From positions 1-60,501 of the forward strand of contig JAITIO010000009.1 in assembly GCA_031279395.1 (NCBI GenBank): DNA of 60,501 bases, read 5' to 3'. Position 1 is the stretch's first letter. Each line of letters opens with the position of its first letter. This DNA is from Puniceicoccales bacterium. Its GTDB lineage: Bacteria; Verrucomicrobiota; Verrucomicrobiia; Opitutales; JAIRKQ01. The notes under the pieces are model-generated. The model saw nothing but the letters and a program-made list of their open reading frames with translations. It had not been told where the DNA came from and ran no database searches. The translations under genes and the position numbers were made by a program. Positions 46,376 to 56,030 of this stretch are shown here, in pieces.

Positions 46376-47365
46376 TTATGGTATTCGGATGGTATTCAAA
46401 ATTTTTGCAGCGATGATTTCACTCGATATTCCTTCGGATTCTGCGAGATAGGAGATGACTATTCTATGACGTAGAACGTCAATTCCTATAGTTTTTACAT
46501 CCTGCGGAGTGACATACCCTCGGCCTTGTAAAAATGCCCATGCCCTGGCCGCTAAGGCCAGGGCAATCGTGGCCCGTGGAGATGCTCCGATTTGGACAAA
46601 CTGATCGATCTCAAGTTTATAGTCACTGGGCTTTCGCGTTGCAAAAACTATGTCCACCATATATTCTTTAACTTTTTCATCGATGAAAATTTCATCGACC
46701 ACCTTGCGGGAATTTAAAATTTGCTCCATGGACACCACCGCATTCGTCACATTTTTTTTACTAATTTTTGCCGCCGAATCCAAAATTTTTATTTCCTCTA
46801 ACCTATTTGGATATTCGATCTTCAATTTCAATAAAAACCTGTCGACTTGTGATTCCGGCAAAGGATATGTTCCCTCATATTCGATCGGATTTTCGGTGGC
46901 AAACACCATGAATGGCTCCGGCAGTTTGTTGGTCTCACCGCCAATTGTTACCTGTAACTCTTGCATACTTTCCAGCAAAGCACTTTGTACCTTAGCCGGT
47001 GCACGATTGATTTCGTCGGCGAGAACCAAATTGGCAAAAATGGGACCTTTTCTGGTATAAAACTCACCGGTTTTCTGACTATAAATTTGCGTGCCAACTA
47101 TGTCGGCTGGCAACATGTCAGGTGTGAATTGGATCCTTTGGAATGATCCTTGTATTGCCGCTGCTAAGGATTTGATCGCCAGGGTCTTTCCAAGGCCTGG
47201 AATACCTTCCAACAAAATATGTCCCCCGGTAAGCAAACCTACCATCATCCGATCTATCATATATCGCTGTCCGACGATCGATCTACCAATCTCATCCCTC
47301 AAAACTGATACCCAGGTCGAGGATTCTCGGACCACCATATTTATATCGACAATACCGCTTGCCAT
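46376..47365 (-). CDS. MoxR-family AAA+ ATPase
   Basis: The 329-residue protein has Walker A EGIPGLGKT, the MoxR signature RIQFTPDMLPADIVGT, Walker B LVLADEINRAPAK and a sensor segment FATENPIEYEGTYPLPESQVDRF. MoxR proteins act as chaperones for metal-centre or VWA-domain partners. The usual DUF58 and VWA neighbours are absent; this gene ends 52 bp from the convergent repeat protein. The partner therefore cannot be named. Confidence 0.92.
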   Translation of the reverse strand: MASGIVDINMVVRESSTWVSVLRDEIGRSIVGQRYMIDRMMVGLLTGGHILLEGIPGLGKTLAIKSLAAAIQGSFQRIQFTPDMLPADIVGTQIYSQKTGEFYTRKGPIFANLVLADEINRAPAKVQSALLESMQELQVTIGGETNKLPEPFMVFATENPIEYEGTYPLPESQVDRFLLKLKIEYPNRLEEIKILDSAAKISKKNVTNAVVSMEQILNSRKVVDEIFIDEKVKEYMVDIVFATRKPSDYKLEIDQFVQIGASPRATIALALAARAWAFLQGRGYVTPQDVKTIGIDVLRHRIVISYLAESEGISSEIIAAKILNTIRIP

Positions 47366-47549
47366 ACCTATGTCGCCCTAGTATTTGTATAGTAATAAAT
47401 TTTGCAATTGCTAAGTTGCAGACTTTTTTTCGATTCATTCTTGAATTTCTTCACAGAATCAAGGGAAGAATGATCTTCAACAGAATCCCAATGAACTTTG
47501 TAAATGGTCTATTCTTGTAAAGAAAGATGGTATTCAGTATAACCCGGCA

Positions 47550-48128
47550 ATGAATCTTGAAAAAATTGTTGCTGGCATAAGACTGTTGATCGAAGGTATT
47601 GGCGATGATGTATCGCGCGAGGGGCTTCGGGATACGCCGCAACGCGTGGCGGCGATGTGGCAAAATTTTTTCGAGGTAAAAGAAAATTCGGATGAAGAAT
47701 TGCTAAAACAAACGTTTGTCGCAGAAAATTATGGAGATTTTGTTATTGTAAAAAACATTCGGTTTTCATCATTTTGCGAGCATCACCTACTCCCATTTTT
47801 TGGCAGTGTTTCCATTGCCTATGTTCCCCAAAATGGTACGGTCGTAGGATTGAGTAAGTTGGTACGCATCGTCGATAGGTATGCAAAATGCTTACAATTG
47901 CAAGAACGCCTGACCCAACAAATTCTCGAAGCAATTAGAAAAAACACCGCCAATGATGGTGTATTGGTAATTATTTCTGGCCAGCACATGTGCATGACTG
48001 CACGCGGAGTCATGCAGCCAGGAAGCAAAACAATAACCCGTGCAGTTTCTGGAAAATTTTCATCAGAAAAATTACTTGCCATGGAAGTCCAACAGTTAAT
48101 CTTTGAAACAAGTGGGAAAAAGCTTTAG
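47550..48128 (+). CDS. folE: GTP cyclohydrolase I
   Basis: The 192-residue enzyme makes 7,8-dihydroneopterin triphosphate from GTP, the first step of folate synthesis. Zinc and catalytic residues are visible in FSSFCEHHLLPFFG and in ISGQHMCMTARGV; GLSKLVRIVDRYAKCLQLQERLT is also typical. It is the first gene of a tight four-gene folate operon and overlaps folP. Confidence 0.97.
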   Translation: MNLEKIVAGIRLLIEGIGDDVSREGLRDTPQRVAAMWQNFFEVKENSDEELLKQTFVAENYGDFVIVKNIRFSSFCEHHLLPFFGSVSIAYVPQNGTVVGLSKLVRIVDRYAKCLQLQERLTQQILEAIRKNTANDGVLVIISGQHMCMTARGVMQPGSKTITRAVSGKFSSEKLLAMEVQQLIFETSGKKL

Positions 48129-48966
48129 TCAAATTACTCTACCGTGCATCATGGGAATTCTAAATGTTACACCTAATTCGTTTTCGGACGGTGGTAAATT
48201 TTTTGATCGAGATGATAGGGAACAATGCCCGAAAGCCGCAACAGCACAACCAAAAGCCGTACAACATTTGTACGAACTCATCGATGGAGGAGGGACAATC
48301 ATCGACATTGGGGGAGAATCGACAAACCCCAAAGCAATTGAAATTGATGCGGAGATCGAATGGAAACGCATTGGCAATGTTTTAAATACCGCCACGGCCA
48401 TTGGCAACGTATCCATTTCCGTTGACACGTACCACGTTGAGGTTGCCCGGAAGGCACTTGAACATGGAGTAAATATAATAAACGACGTTTGCTGCACATG
48501 GCATTTCCGCGAGATGGCAACCGTTGTTAGAGATTTTGATGCTCATTTAATCGTTACCCATAATTCCCGGAGTGATAAAAATTTTTTGCAAACAAATGAT
48601 CCTGTTGGCAAAATAATTTCAGAATTTGAAAAGATTTTAGATGAAGCAATCCGTATAAATTTCGATGTGAAACGTATTATTTTCGACCCAGGAATAGGTT
48701 TTGGGAAAACGCCACAGCAGAATTTGGAAATTTTTAGGACAATTGGTAAAATATGTTCAAAATTCCCAAACCCCGTTGTCTGTGCCACATCGAAAAAATC
48801 TTTTCTGGCCACAGCCGTCAGTGGAGATGATGGAGAAACATTGTCAAGTGCTACCATGGCCACGACGATGGAAGGGTTTCGCCAGGGCTGCAAGATATTT
48901 CGAGTCCACGGGGTAGCCGAAAATTTAACAGTGCTGAAATTTGCACAAAAATTATATGAACGATAA
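48103..48966 (+). CDS. folP: Dihydropteroate synthase
   Basis: The enzyme condenses p-aminobenzoate with the pterin pyrophosphate and is the sulfonamide target. The pterin-binding motifs MGILNVTPNSFSDGGKF, IIDIGGESTNP and FDPGIGFGKT are present. The frame opens with TTG at 48103; GTG at 48112 is an equally likely start, and both overlap the end of folE. Length (287 residues) is normal. Confidence 0.95.
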   Translation: MKQVGKSFSQITLPCIMGILNVTPNSFSDGGKFFDRDDREQCPKAATAQPKAVQHLYELIDGGGTIIDIGGESTNPKAIEIDAEIEWKRIGNVLNTATAIGNVSISVDTYHVEVARKALEHGVNIINDVCCTWHFREMATVVRDFDAHLIVTHNSRSDKNFLQTNDPVGKIISEFEKILDEAIRINFDVKRIIFDPGIGFGKTPQQNLEIFRTIGKICSKFPNPVVCATSKKSFLATAVSGDDGETLSSATMATTMEGFRQGCKIFRVHGVAENLTVLKFAQKLYER

Positions 48967-49330
48967 AATTTTCATAGATGACATTGAGATATTTGCTAAG
49001 CATGGAACTTCCGTTGGGGAAAAATTTAGGTTGCAGCGTTTCCTAATTTCAGCAAAAGCTCAATTTGATGCTACCCGGGCGAAAGACTCCGACATGATTT
49101 CTCATACCGTCGATTATACAGAATTGATGAGGACAATATTGGAAGCTGTTCAAGGTTCGTCCTTCAATCTTCTGGAAAAGCTAGCACAGCACATAGCTAA
49201 CAAAGTATTTCGGAGATTTCAGCAAATTACGCTCCTAGATATCGTGATTAAAAAATTCCCCGATTCTTTGGCGGACAAGAGTTTTTCAGGCCTAGGATTC
49301 TCGTCGACATTTTTGCGCAATGAACAATGA
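48956..49330 (+). CDS. folB: Dihydroneopterin aldolase
   Basis: The 124-residue protein matches FolB: DKIFIDDIEIFAKHGTSVGEK at the start, ISHTVDYTELMRTI and a conserved SSFNLLEKLAQHIA segment with the active-site Glu/Lys region. The ATG at 48956 overlaps the folP stop. It converts dihydroneopterin to 6-hydroxymethyl-dihydropterin. Confidence 0.93.
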   Translation: MNDKIFIDDIEIFAKHGTSVGEKFRLQRFLISAKAQFDATRAKDSDMISHTVDYTELMRTILEAVQGSSFNLLEKLAQHIANKVFRRFQQITLLDIVIKKFPDSLADKSFSGLGFSSTFLRNEQ

Positions 49331-49817
49331 AGCCTATTTGTCGCTTGGAAGTAACCTCGGAGATCGTTTGGGTTTTTTGGCCCTTGCGGTATCAAAATTA
49401 AGGTGTGATGGCCTAAAAATTGAAAAATGTTCCAATGTCTACGAAACAGAACCTCAAAATCTGGCAAACCAACCAAATTTTCTCAACTGCGCATTATTTG
49501 TAAAAACAACATTTAATGCACTGCAATTACTTAGATTCTGCCAGACTATCGAATGTTCCATTGGTAAAAATAAAATCATCGACTTTGGACCAAGGGACAT
49601 AGACATCGATCTCTTGATTTTTAATTCCGAAAAAATCTCAACATCGGATTTAATAATTCCACATCCACGAATGCTCAACCGTAAATTCGTCCTAGCCCCT
49701 CTAAAGGAAATCGCCCCCCATTTGGTCATTGAAAATCGGCATATTGATCAGCTAATCACAAAGTGTACCGATCAAAAAATAAAGCTTTTCGCAGACAAGA
49801 ACGTTTTTGACATTTAA
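49320..49817 (+). CDS. folK: 6-hydroxymethyl-7,8-dihydropterin pyrophosphokinase
   Basis: The 165-residue kinase has YLSLGSNLGDR, VYETEPQ, the FLNCALFVKT strand, FGPRDIDIDLLIF and IPHPRMLNRKFVLAPLKEIAP. It supplies the FolP substrate. Its ATG overlaps the folB stop by 11 bp. No folC or dhfr follows. Confidence 0.96.
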   Translation: MNNEAYLSLGSNLGDRLGFLALAVSKLRCDGLKIEKCSNVYETEPQNLANQPNFLNCALFVKTTFNALQLLRFCQTIECSIGKNKIIDFGPRDIDIDLLIFNSEKISTSDLIIPHPRMLNRKFVLAPLKEIAPHLVIENRHIDQLITKCTDQKIKLFADKNVFDI

Positions 49818-49922
49818 ACATCGATTGCCCTCTAATTGCAAAAGCTTCGTTCCAGGAAAGAAGATTTCTTGGTAAAAAAATATTAATTGAAAATCCTCGA
49901 TGGGTAAAAATCGGTAAATTTG

Positions 49923-49950
49923 TTGACATAATTATCAATCTAAATAAAAT
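49923..49950 (+). promoter_or_regulatory. Strong sigma-70-like promoter
   Basis: TTGACA (49923-49928), a 16-bp spacer and TAAAAT (49945-49950) precede the gene at 49985 by 34 bp. An AAAGG SD lies just before the ATG. This is the best consensus match seen in the window. Confidence 0.7.
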
Positions 49951-49984
49951 ATATATTGAAAAATATTTTCAACAAAGGTTAACA

Positions 49985-50386
49985 ATGTCTGAATCAACTA
50001 TACAAACGCCGGTAAGAGTAAGGCCGACTAGTACTGCAACACCTCAAATAAGCCCAGAATCAGCCAATGATTTAATGAATCTAGTCAGTAAACCTGCAAA
50101 AACTAAACGAGTTACCGCGAACATAGTACCAGTCCCAAACCCAGATGGAACTGTAAGCCTACAAATGGATAATATAAAAAAGAAAAAATCTCTTTCAGAG
50201 AGGGCAGTTACCACACTGCGCGTCACAGAAACGGGAGAAACCATTGCAGCCCTTGGATCCGTCGCCTTTGGACTATATTCCATTTTTACAGGTAATGCAG
50301 CTGTAGGATACCCTTCTGTAGCTGGTGGAGCCGGTGTATTGTGGAAGCTTGCAGAATCAAAAATTGTCGATTGGATGAAAAAATAA
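49985..50386 (+). CDS. Hypothetical protein with C-terminal paired hydrophobic segments
   Basis: The 133-residue protein has a Ser/Thr/Pro-rich N-terminal half (SESTIQTPVRVRPTSTATP) and a Lys-rich middle (KKKKSLSERAVTT). Two hydrophobic stretches follow close together (IAALGSVAFGLYSIFTG and VGYPSVAGGAGVLWKLA), then IVDWMKK. The paired hydrophobic segments recall bilobed inclusion-membrane proteins of chlamydiae, but length and sequence are not diagnostic. It has its own strong promoter. Confidence 0.6.
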   Translation: MSESTIQTPVRVRPTSTATPQISPESANDLMNLVSKPAKTKRVTANIVPVPNPDGTVSLQMDNIKKKKSLSERAVTTLRVTETGETIAALGSVAFGLYSIFTGNAAVGYPSVAGGAGVLWKLAESKIVDWMKK

Positions 50387-50431
50387 ACCATCCACGATTA
50401 TATAAGCTTGTATATTTGCACAAATGTGTTA

Positions 50432-52231
50432 CTATGATGATTTCAAGATCTTTAGGAAGGCATCTTGGGGAATTGAAACCTTGCCAATCTGTTTCATCCT
50501 TTTCTTGCCTTCCTTCTGTTTATCTAGCAATTTTCTTTTCCGAGAAATGTCACCTCCATAGCATTTAGCCGTAACATCTTTTCGCAGAGCCCCAAGTGTT
50601 TCCCGGGCAACAACATTGTTCCCAATGGCAGCCTGTATCGCGACTTTGAAAAGTTGGCGGGGTAATAGTTCTTTTAATTTTTCACACATTTCACGGCCTC
50701 GAGATGTTGCTTTCGTCCGGTGAACAATTGATGAAAATGCATCGACCGAATCCCCGTTGACAAGGATGTCCAGGCGCACAAGGTCGGATTGAATATATGC
50801 TCCAAAGTCGTAATCCATCGAGCCATAGCCCCGTGTAATGCTCTTCAGCCTGTCGTTAAAATCTATCAAGATTTCATTCAGGGGGAGATTGCAGGATAGA
50901 ATCACTTTGTTGGTATCCAACGTTTCGGTCCCATTGCATTCTCCACGCTTTTCACTGATCAGTGCGAGAATGTCCCCGATCGAGGCATTGGGAATGTGAA
51001 TCTTTGCACATATGGTCGGTTCATGAATTTCGGAGATATGCGATGGGTCAGGCAATTTTAAAGGATTATCAACCTCCATCCAGCTATCATCCGTTAGTTT
51101 TACCTCATAGACAACGCTTGGATAGGTAGAAATGATGTCCAAATCATATTCGCGCCGCAAGCGTTCTTGGACGATGTCCATGTGCAGCAGTCCGAGAAAA
51201 CCACAGCGAAATCCAAATCCTAGGGCGATGGAACTTTCCGATTGATAGACGAGGGAAGCATCATTCAATTGCAATTTTGCCAGGCTGGATTTCAATTTTT
51301 CAAAATCATTGGTATCGATGGGATATATGCCACTAAATACCATTGGGCGGACATCTTTGTAGCCGGATAGCATCTCATTGGCTGGATCATTTGCCAGCGT
51401 TATGGTGTCACCAATTTTAACTTCCGAAACATTCCGGATATTAGCAATAATATATCCTATTTGACCTTCGCTGAGAATGTCCATCGGACGCATTTTAGGA
51501 CAAAAACATCCAACTTCCTTGACCACATTACTCATCCCACTACGCATCATGTAAATGGTATCACCCACTTTTAAAGATCCTGAAAATATCCTAACATGGC
51601 AAATCACCCCCTTGTATTGGTCGAAGATGGAATCGAAAATCAATGCACGGGTTTGGGAAATCTTTTGTACCGGAGGAGCTGGAATTCTATCGACTATCGC
51701 ATTTAGGATGTCGTCGATGCCAATGTCCGACTTCGCACTTGCCAACAGAGTTTCCTCCCTGGGAATGGTCAAAACATCTTCCAGCTGGCGCATAACGTCT
51801 TCCACGTGTGCTCCCGGCAGATCTATCTTGTTAATCACCGGAATGATGGTCAATCCATGGGCCATTGCTAGATTTGCATTGGCCACGGTTTGTGCCTCAA
51901 TGCCCTGGGATGCGTCGATCAATAGCAGAGCACCTTCGCAGGCTGCCAAACTTCTCGAAACCTCGTAGGAAAAATCCACATGGCCGGGTGTATCGTTCAG
52001 GTTCAACAGAAACTTCCCCTTGGTCGGGTGATCATATCTCATCGAAACCGGGTGATTTTTAATCGTTATGCCTCGTTCACGCTCCAGATCCATGGAATCC
52101 AGCAACTGATCTTGCATCTCCCGCCTAACAACCGTATTCGTATGCTCAAGCAACCGGTCAGAGAGAGTAGTTTTACCATGGTCAACGTGTGCAATGATGC
52201 AAAAATTCCTTATTTTGTTTATCGTATCCAT
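50432..52231 (-). CDS. lepA: Elongation factor 4 (LepA)
   Basis: The 599-residue GTPase has G1 AHVDHGKTTLSDRLL, switch I RERGITIKNHPVSM, DTPGHVDFSYEVSRS and NKID, and the LepA-specific C-terminal domain (DISRKRKLLDKQKEGKKRMKQIG). It back-translocates or remodels stalled ribosomes. Length matches the family. Confidence 0.97.
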   Translation of the reverse strand: MDTINKIRNFCIIAHVDHGKTTLSDRLLEHTNTVVRREMQDQLLDSMDLERERGITIKNHPVSMRYDHPTKGKFLLNLNDTPGHVDFSYEVSRSLAACEGALLLIDASQGIEAQTVANANLAMAHGLTIIPVINKIDLPGAHVEDVMRQLEDVLTIPREETLLASAKSDIGIDDILNAIVDRIPAPPVQKISQTRALIFDSIFDQYKGVICHVRIFSGSLKVGDTIYMMRSGMSNVVKEVGCFCPKMRPMDILSEGQIGYIIANIRNVSEVKIGDTITLANDPANEMLSGYKDVRPMVFSGIYPIDTNDFEKLKSSLAKLQLNDASLVYQSESSIALGFGFRCGFLGLLHMDIVQERLRREYDLDIISTYPSVVYEVKLTDDSWMEVDNPLKLPDPSHISEIHEPTICAKIHIPNASIGDILALISEKRGECNGTETLDTNKVILSCNLPLNEILIDFNDRLKSITRGYGSMDYDFGAYIQSDLVRLDILVNGDSVDAFSSIVHRTKATSRGREMCEKLKELLPRQLFKVAIQAAIGNNVVARETLGALRKDVTAKCYGGDISRKRKLLDKQKEGKKRMKQIGKVSIPQDAFLKILKSS

Positions 52232-52317
52232 GGAGTTCTGTGGCTCACAAAATTGACAAAATAATGTATTTTGTAAAGTAGATATGACGGAGATCTCCCT
52301 TTCACGATCAATGTGGA

Positions 52318-53382
52318 TCAGTTTGACACGTTCATATTCATATCTTCATCCACATTTTCCGCTAAAACTGTTCCTCCGGAAACGTGAACAATTTTCTTAA
52401 TTTCTTCTTCCAACGATTTTGCCGTGTCGGGATTGTTTTTAAGGTATTGTTTGGCGGCTTCGCGCCCCTGACCAATGAGTTTGCCGTTGTGGGCAATCCA
52501 AGCCCCCTTCTTTTCCAAAATTTTATGCTCAAGTCCTAGGTCTATGATCGAACCAGTCTTGGAAATCCCTTCGTCAAACATTATGTCGAATTCACATTCG
52601 GTAAACGGTGCAGCTACTTTATTTTTTACGATTTTTACCCGTGTTCTGTTCCCCGTAACTTTTCCGGAACTCTCCTTTATTTGCCCCGTCCTGCGAATGT
52701 CGAGCCTAACGGAAGCAAAAAATTTTAATGCTCTGCCACCCGGTGTTGTTTCCGGATTGCCAAACATCACCCCAATTTTTTCTCGGATTTGATTTGTAAA
52801 TATACACACACATCTGGACTTGCTGATGGCGGATGTCAAACGACGCATGGCTTGACTCATCATTCTGGCTTGGGATCCAACCGTTACGTCTCCCATTTGG
52901 CCATCGAGTTCTGCTTTGCTTATTAGGGCAGCAACGGAATCAACGACGACGACGTCGACGGCCCCAGATCGGATTAGTGTTTCCGTTATATTTAACGCAT
53001 CCTCCCCGTTTTCGGGTTGTGCCACCATAAGGCTATCCAAATCAACACCCACAACCTTGGCGTATCTTGGGTCAAGGGCATGCTCCACGTCGATGAATAC
53101 GGCATTTCCGCCTCCTCTTTGGGCTTCCGCTATGAGACTTAGGCAAAATGTCGTTTTACCCGAAGATTCTGGACCAAAAATTTCACAAATTCTGCCCCGG
53201 GGAAGCCCTCCCACTCCGAGTGCCAAATCAAGGGCGAGAGATCCCGTGGAAATAACAGAAACGTCCATTTTTTTCGCGTTTCCCAGCTTCATGATGGAGC
53301 CTTCCCCGAACTGCTTATTTATTGCGGCCATAGCCTGCTCAAGTGTGTTCGGATCTCTCGGGTCCTTTGCATCGCTTTTCAT
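52318..53382 (-). CDS. recA: Recombinase RecA
   Basis: The 354-residue protein has Walker A GPESSGKTT, the MAQPENGEDALNI segment, Walker B VVVVDSVAALI, loop L2 region (FTNQIREKIGVMFGNPETTPGGRAL) and an acidic C-terminus. It mediates homologous recombination and SOS induction. No SOS box was identified upstream. Confidence 0.98.
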   Translation of the reverse strand: MKSDAKDPRDPNTLEQAMAAINKQFGEGSIMKLGNAKKMDVSVISTGSLALDLALGVGGLPRGRICEIFGPESSGKTTFCLSLIAEAQRGGGNAVFIDVEHALDPRYAKVVGVDLDSLMVAQPENGEDALNITETLIRSGAVDVVVVDSVAALISKAELDGQMGDVTVGSQARMMSQAMRRLTSAISKSRCVCIFTNQIREKIGVMFGNPETTPGGRALKFFASVRLDIRRTGQIKESSGKVTGNRTRVKIVKNKVAAPFTECEFDIMFDEGISKTGSIIDLGLEHKILEKKGAWIAHNGKLIGQGREAAKQYLKNNPDTAKSLEEEIKKIVHVSGGTVLAENVDEDMNMNVSN

Positions 53383-53466
53383 GCTAGAGATGGATAATAT
53401 TGAAAATTAAACAATCAAGCACCATTTTTTTATGGCTTTTAAATGAAAACAACTTAGTATGAGGTA

Positions 53467-53868
53467 ATGAGTGGTTTATTTTTTGACAGGAAAGACTTTG
53501 GTAAATTATTTATCCGGTTGGTTTTTGGTATAGCTTTAGCAGTTAAGGGTGTCGCGTTTCTCGTAAAGGGACCATCGTCCCTAACCTTGTTGGGTAGTAT
53601 TTTAGGCATAATTGGTGTTACATTTTTTCCATTGTACCTAGGATGGGCAGTTGCCGTATGCCATGTTGTGTGTGGCATAATGATAGCCATCGGAGTATTT
53701 TTTAAAACAAGCACATTTTTATTTGGAACGTTTTTTCTGTTGGAAGCGATTCTCGAGTATCAGACGGGAAGCGATCCGATTAAGGAAGTAGCCTATCCCG
53801 TAATGTTGGCGGCTGTAATGTACGGATTTGTGTTTATCGGTTCGGGGACATATTCCATACACAAGTGA
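53467..53868 (+). CDS. DoxX-family membrane protein
   Basis: The 133-residue protein has four hydrophobic segments and begins DRKDFGKLFIRLVFGIALAVKGV, the usual DoxX start. Family members are linked to thiol/redox stress, but the function is uncertain. The ATG follows GAGG. It runs in the same direction as the next small membrane gene. Confidence 0.75.
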   Translation: MSGLFFDRKDFGKLFIRLVFGIALAVKGVAFLVKGPSSLTLLGSILGIIGVTFFPLYLGWAVAVCHVVCGIMIAIGVFFKTSTFLFGTFFLLEAILEYQTGSDPIKEVAYPVMLAAVMYGFVFIGSGTYSIHK

Positions 53869-53902
53869 TAATGTTCCACGGTTAATCGCAATAAAAAAAG
53901 TC

Positions 53903-54271
53903 ATGTATAACTTACCCATAACATTAATTCTGGGGGAAGTATTGGCTACACCTACCCAAATAAGTGTCGCATCGATGGTGGTGCGTACTGCCATATTTCT
54001 ATCTTTGCTGGCCCTGGGTGGCTATTTCTTTGTCCAATTTCATAGGCGTGGATATTTTTGTAATTATAAAAATTCGTCAAAGGTCAGTTGCGATGAAATT
54101 AAAGTCGTTGCCGTACGCATCCTAAGTGGCAGGAAATATCTGACGGTCATCGAACATTACGGCAAGCGTTTTCTATTGGCTTTGACCAATGATAAAATCG
54201 AGAAGCTGTCCGAATGGAATCTAGGAATTCCCTCACCATCGGAAACGGAAGTGGATAGCAAGAAACTATAA
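53903..54271 (+). CDS. FliO-like small membrane protein
   Basis: The 122-residue protein (from ATG 53903) has one transmembrane helix (VVRTAIFLSLLALGGYFFV) and a cytoplasmic domain with VKVVAVRILSGRKYLTVIEHYGKRFLLAL-type strands (residues near 70-95), the pattern of FliO proteins. FliO assists assembly of the flagellar export gate, but no flagellar genes are present. It may serve the type III machinery or be an orphan; the match is by motif only. Confidence 0.5.
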   Translation: MYNLPITLILGEVLATPTQISVASMVVRTAIFLSLLALGGYFFVQFHRRGYFCNYKNSSKVSCDEIKVVAVRILSGRKYLTVIEHYGKRFLLALTNDKIEKLSEWNLGIPSPSETEVDSKKL

Positions 54272-54293
54272 ACTCCGTGGCAGATGCCGAATG

Positions 54294-55016
54294 TTAGAAA
54301 TTGGTGAGTTGATCCAAAACACTTAGTGCATATAGGGCAGCGGTTTCTGATCGCAGGACGTTGCGATGTGTCAACCTACATTCAATAAAACCATTCCCTA
54401 TTAGGTGGGCATATTCGGATGGAGAAAAATCCCCCTCTGGACCTATGGCCATACAAATATTCGATTCCGGAGGATGGGGTAAAAGGACTTTTTTTATCGG
54501 TTGAGAATTTTCTTTCAATCCACCAAAAAGTTTTGTGCCAAATGGCAACAAGTTGATGGATTCAAGCTTTTCAAAATATGAAATTTTTGGAAAAAATGGG
54601 TTCCCGGATTGTTTACATGCTTCAATGGCAGTTTGCTTCCAGCGGAGCAATTTATTATCTATTTTCCCCCTCAGTTTACATTCCGTATGCTGTGCCTCAA
54701 AAAATATTATTTCCGCCACTCCCATCGCCGTTGCTTCACGCACAATATGGTCATTGTTGCTGTTTTTTAATACAGCTTGGAGAAGAATTATTGGATGATT
54801 TGGGGGTTCAAATTTGTCTATTCTTTCAATCCTAATTTGTGCACATTTCCCATCTACCGCAATTAATGTACCGTAGGCGTGAAATCCCTTGCCGTTCAAC
54901 ACAGTAACTGTTGATCCAATTCGTACACGCATAACACTGCACAGGTGATGGCTTTCAGAGGGAGAAAGCTCCAACATCCCAATTTCCATATCATCCTCAT
55001 AGAAACATTTATGCAT
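54294..55016 (-). CDS. rsmE: 16S rRNA (uracil-1498-N3)-methyltransferase RsmE
   Basis: The SPOUT methyltransferase has the N-terminal PUA-like domain (SESHHLCSVMRVRIGSTV) and knot motifs (ATAMGVAEIIFFEAQHTE, QTAIEACKQSGN, MAIGPEGDFSPSEY, LRSETAALYALSVL). ATG 55016 (MHKCFYEDD) gives 240 residues and matches the usual start; an ATG at 55058 is less likely. It diverges from the TPR gene. Confidence 0.94.
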   Translation of the reverse strand: MHKCFYEDDMEIGMLELSPSESHHLCSVMRVRIGSTVTVLNGKGFHAYGTLIAVDGKCAQIRIERIDKFEPPNHPIILLQAVLKNSNNDHIVREATAMGVAEIIFFEAQHTECKLRGKIDNKLLRWKQTAIEACKQSGNPFFPKISYFEKLESINLLPFGTKLFGGLKENSQPIKKVLLPHPPESNICMAIGPEGDFSPSEYAHLIGNGFIECRLTHRNVLRSETAALYALSVLDQLTNF

Positions 55017-55082
55017 AAATATTTTATTTGCCAAGTTTATGCAAAATATTTTGCTCACTTCAACAATTTGCAGATACGCAAT

Positions 55083-55709
55083 ATGAAAAACAATGACAAT
55101 GGCCTAGGCGAAGCGTTTCAATCGGTGGAATCGAACAATCGCATATGGCTATTTTTTCAAAAAAATTCCAAAACAGTTTTAACCATCGCGGAAATTATGG
55201 TTACGATTGCAGTGGTATTTTGCTTTCAAAAACTATGGTTGAACCATGAAATTGCCGGTATGGGAAAGGCATACACTTCCTTTAAAACCAAGGAAGACAA
55301 AATACGTTTCATTAAAAAATATAAAAAGTACCCATTGGCGGGAGCGGTATCGTTGCTCCTCGGCGATGAGTATTTGGAAAGTTTGGAATACGAATCTGCC
55401 AAATCAGCGTATAAAAACGCTGGAACAATTTTAAAACATCACCTATTGTTTCCGCGTGCCGTAATCGGTCAGGCCATGGCGGAATATAAATCAAACAATA
55501 CCGTAGGTGCTGAAAAACTTTTAAATTCCGTAATTTATGATAGAAAATTCGATAGGGTTTTCAGAGGAAGTGCAGTCTATGCCCTAGCAAATATGCTGAA
55601 AAACGAGCGGAAGTTCGAGCAATTGGATTCCCTGTTTCAGGATGTAAACAACATCGATCTAAGCCAAGAATTTGTTGATACGATCCATAAAGTTCTCGAA
55701 GGAAATTAG
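55083..55709 (+). CDS. Membrane-anchored TPR-like protein (YfgM-like)
   Basis: The 208-residue protein has a short cytoplasmic N-terminus, one transmembrane segment (TVLTIAEIMVTIAVVFCF) and a periplasmic helical region with TPR-like units (LGDEYLESLEYESAKSAYKNA, LANMLKNERKFEQLDSLF). The layout is that of YfgM-type proteins of the Sec/BAM assistance network. The ATG at 55083 is preferred because earlier codons overlap rsmE on the other strand. Confidence 0.65.
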   Translation: MKNNDNGLGEAFQSVESNNRIWLFFQKNSKTVLTIAEIMVTIAVVFCFQKLWLNHEIAGMGKAYTSFKTKEDKIRFIKKYKKYPLAGAVSLLLGDEYLESLEYESAKSAYKNAGTILKHHLLFPRAVIGQAMAEYKSNNTVGAEKLLNSVIYDRKFDRVFRGSAVYALANMLKNERKFEQLDSLFQDVNNIDLSQEFVDTIHKVLEGN

Positions 55710-55792
55710 GGAATAGATAATCAAAATATTGCATGGACAGTTTTTCTCTTGTAAAAGTATGGCGATTTCATTGCTTGAAGTTGCATTCAGAT

Positions 55793-55866
55793 GGCGCGAT
55801 AGCCAAGTGGTAAGGCCGAGGTCTGCAAAACCTTTATCATCGGTTCGATTCCGATTCGCGCCTCCA
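55793..55866 (+). tRNA. tRNA-Cys (anticodon GCA)
   Basis: The 74-nt cloverleaf has acceptor GGCGCGA/TCGCGCC, anticodon loop CTGCAAA (GCA), T-loop TTCGATT and encoded CCA. It marks the left edge of the accessory region. Confidence 0.95.
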
Positions 55867-56030
55867 GGACACAAAGTCGCATGAATAAATGCCTGGCGGG
55901 GGATGAGAAAAGCTAAAAGCAAGGGCAAAGATGAACTTTATGTATAAAAAATGTATAAAAATCTTGTCTCAAAAAATATGAATCCATAAAGCTTTTCAAA
56001 AATTTTGTTAAAATTTCTTGAGTATTTACA

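Noticed and set aside
55793..55866. tRNA-Cys as the integration site matching the fragment at 60241
   Set aside because: Only the generic T-loop TTCGATTCC is shared; the acceptor and T-stem sequences differ.
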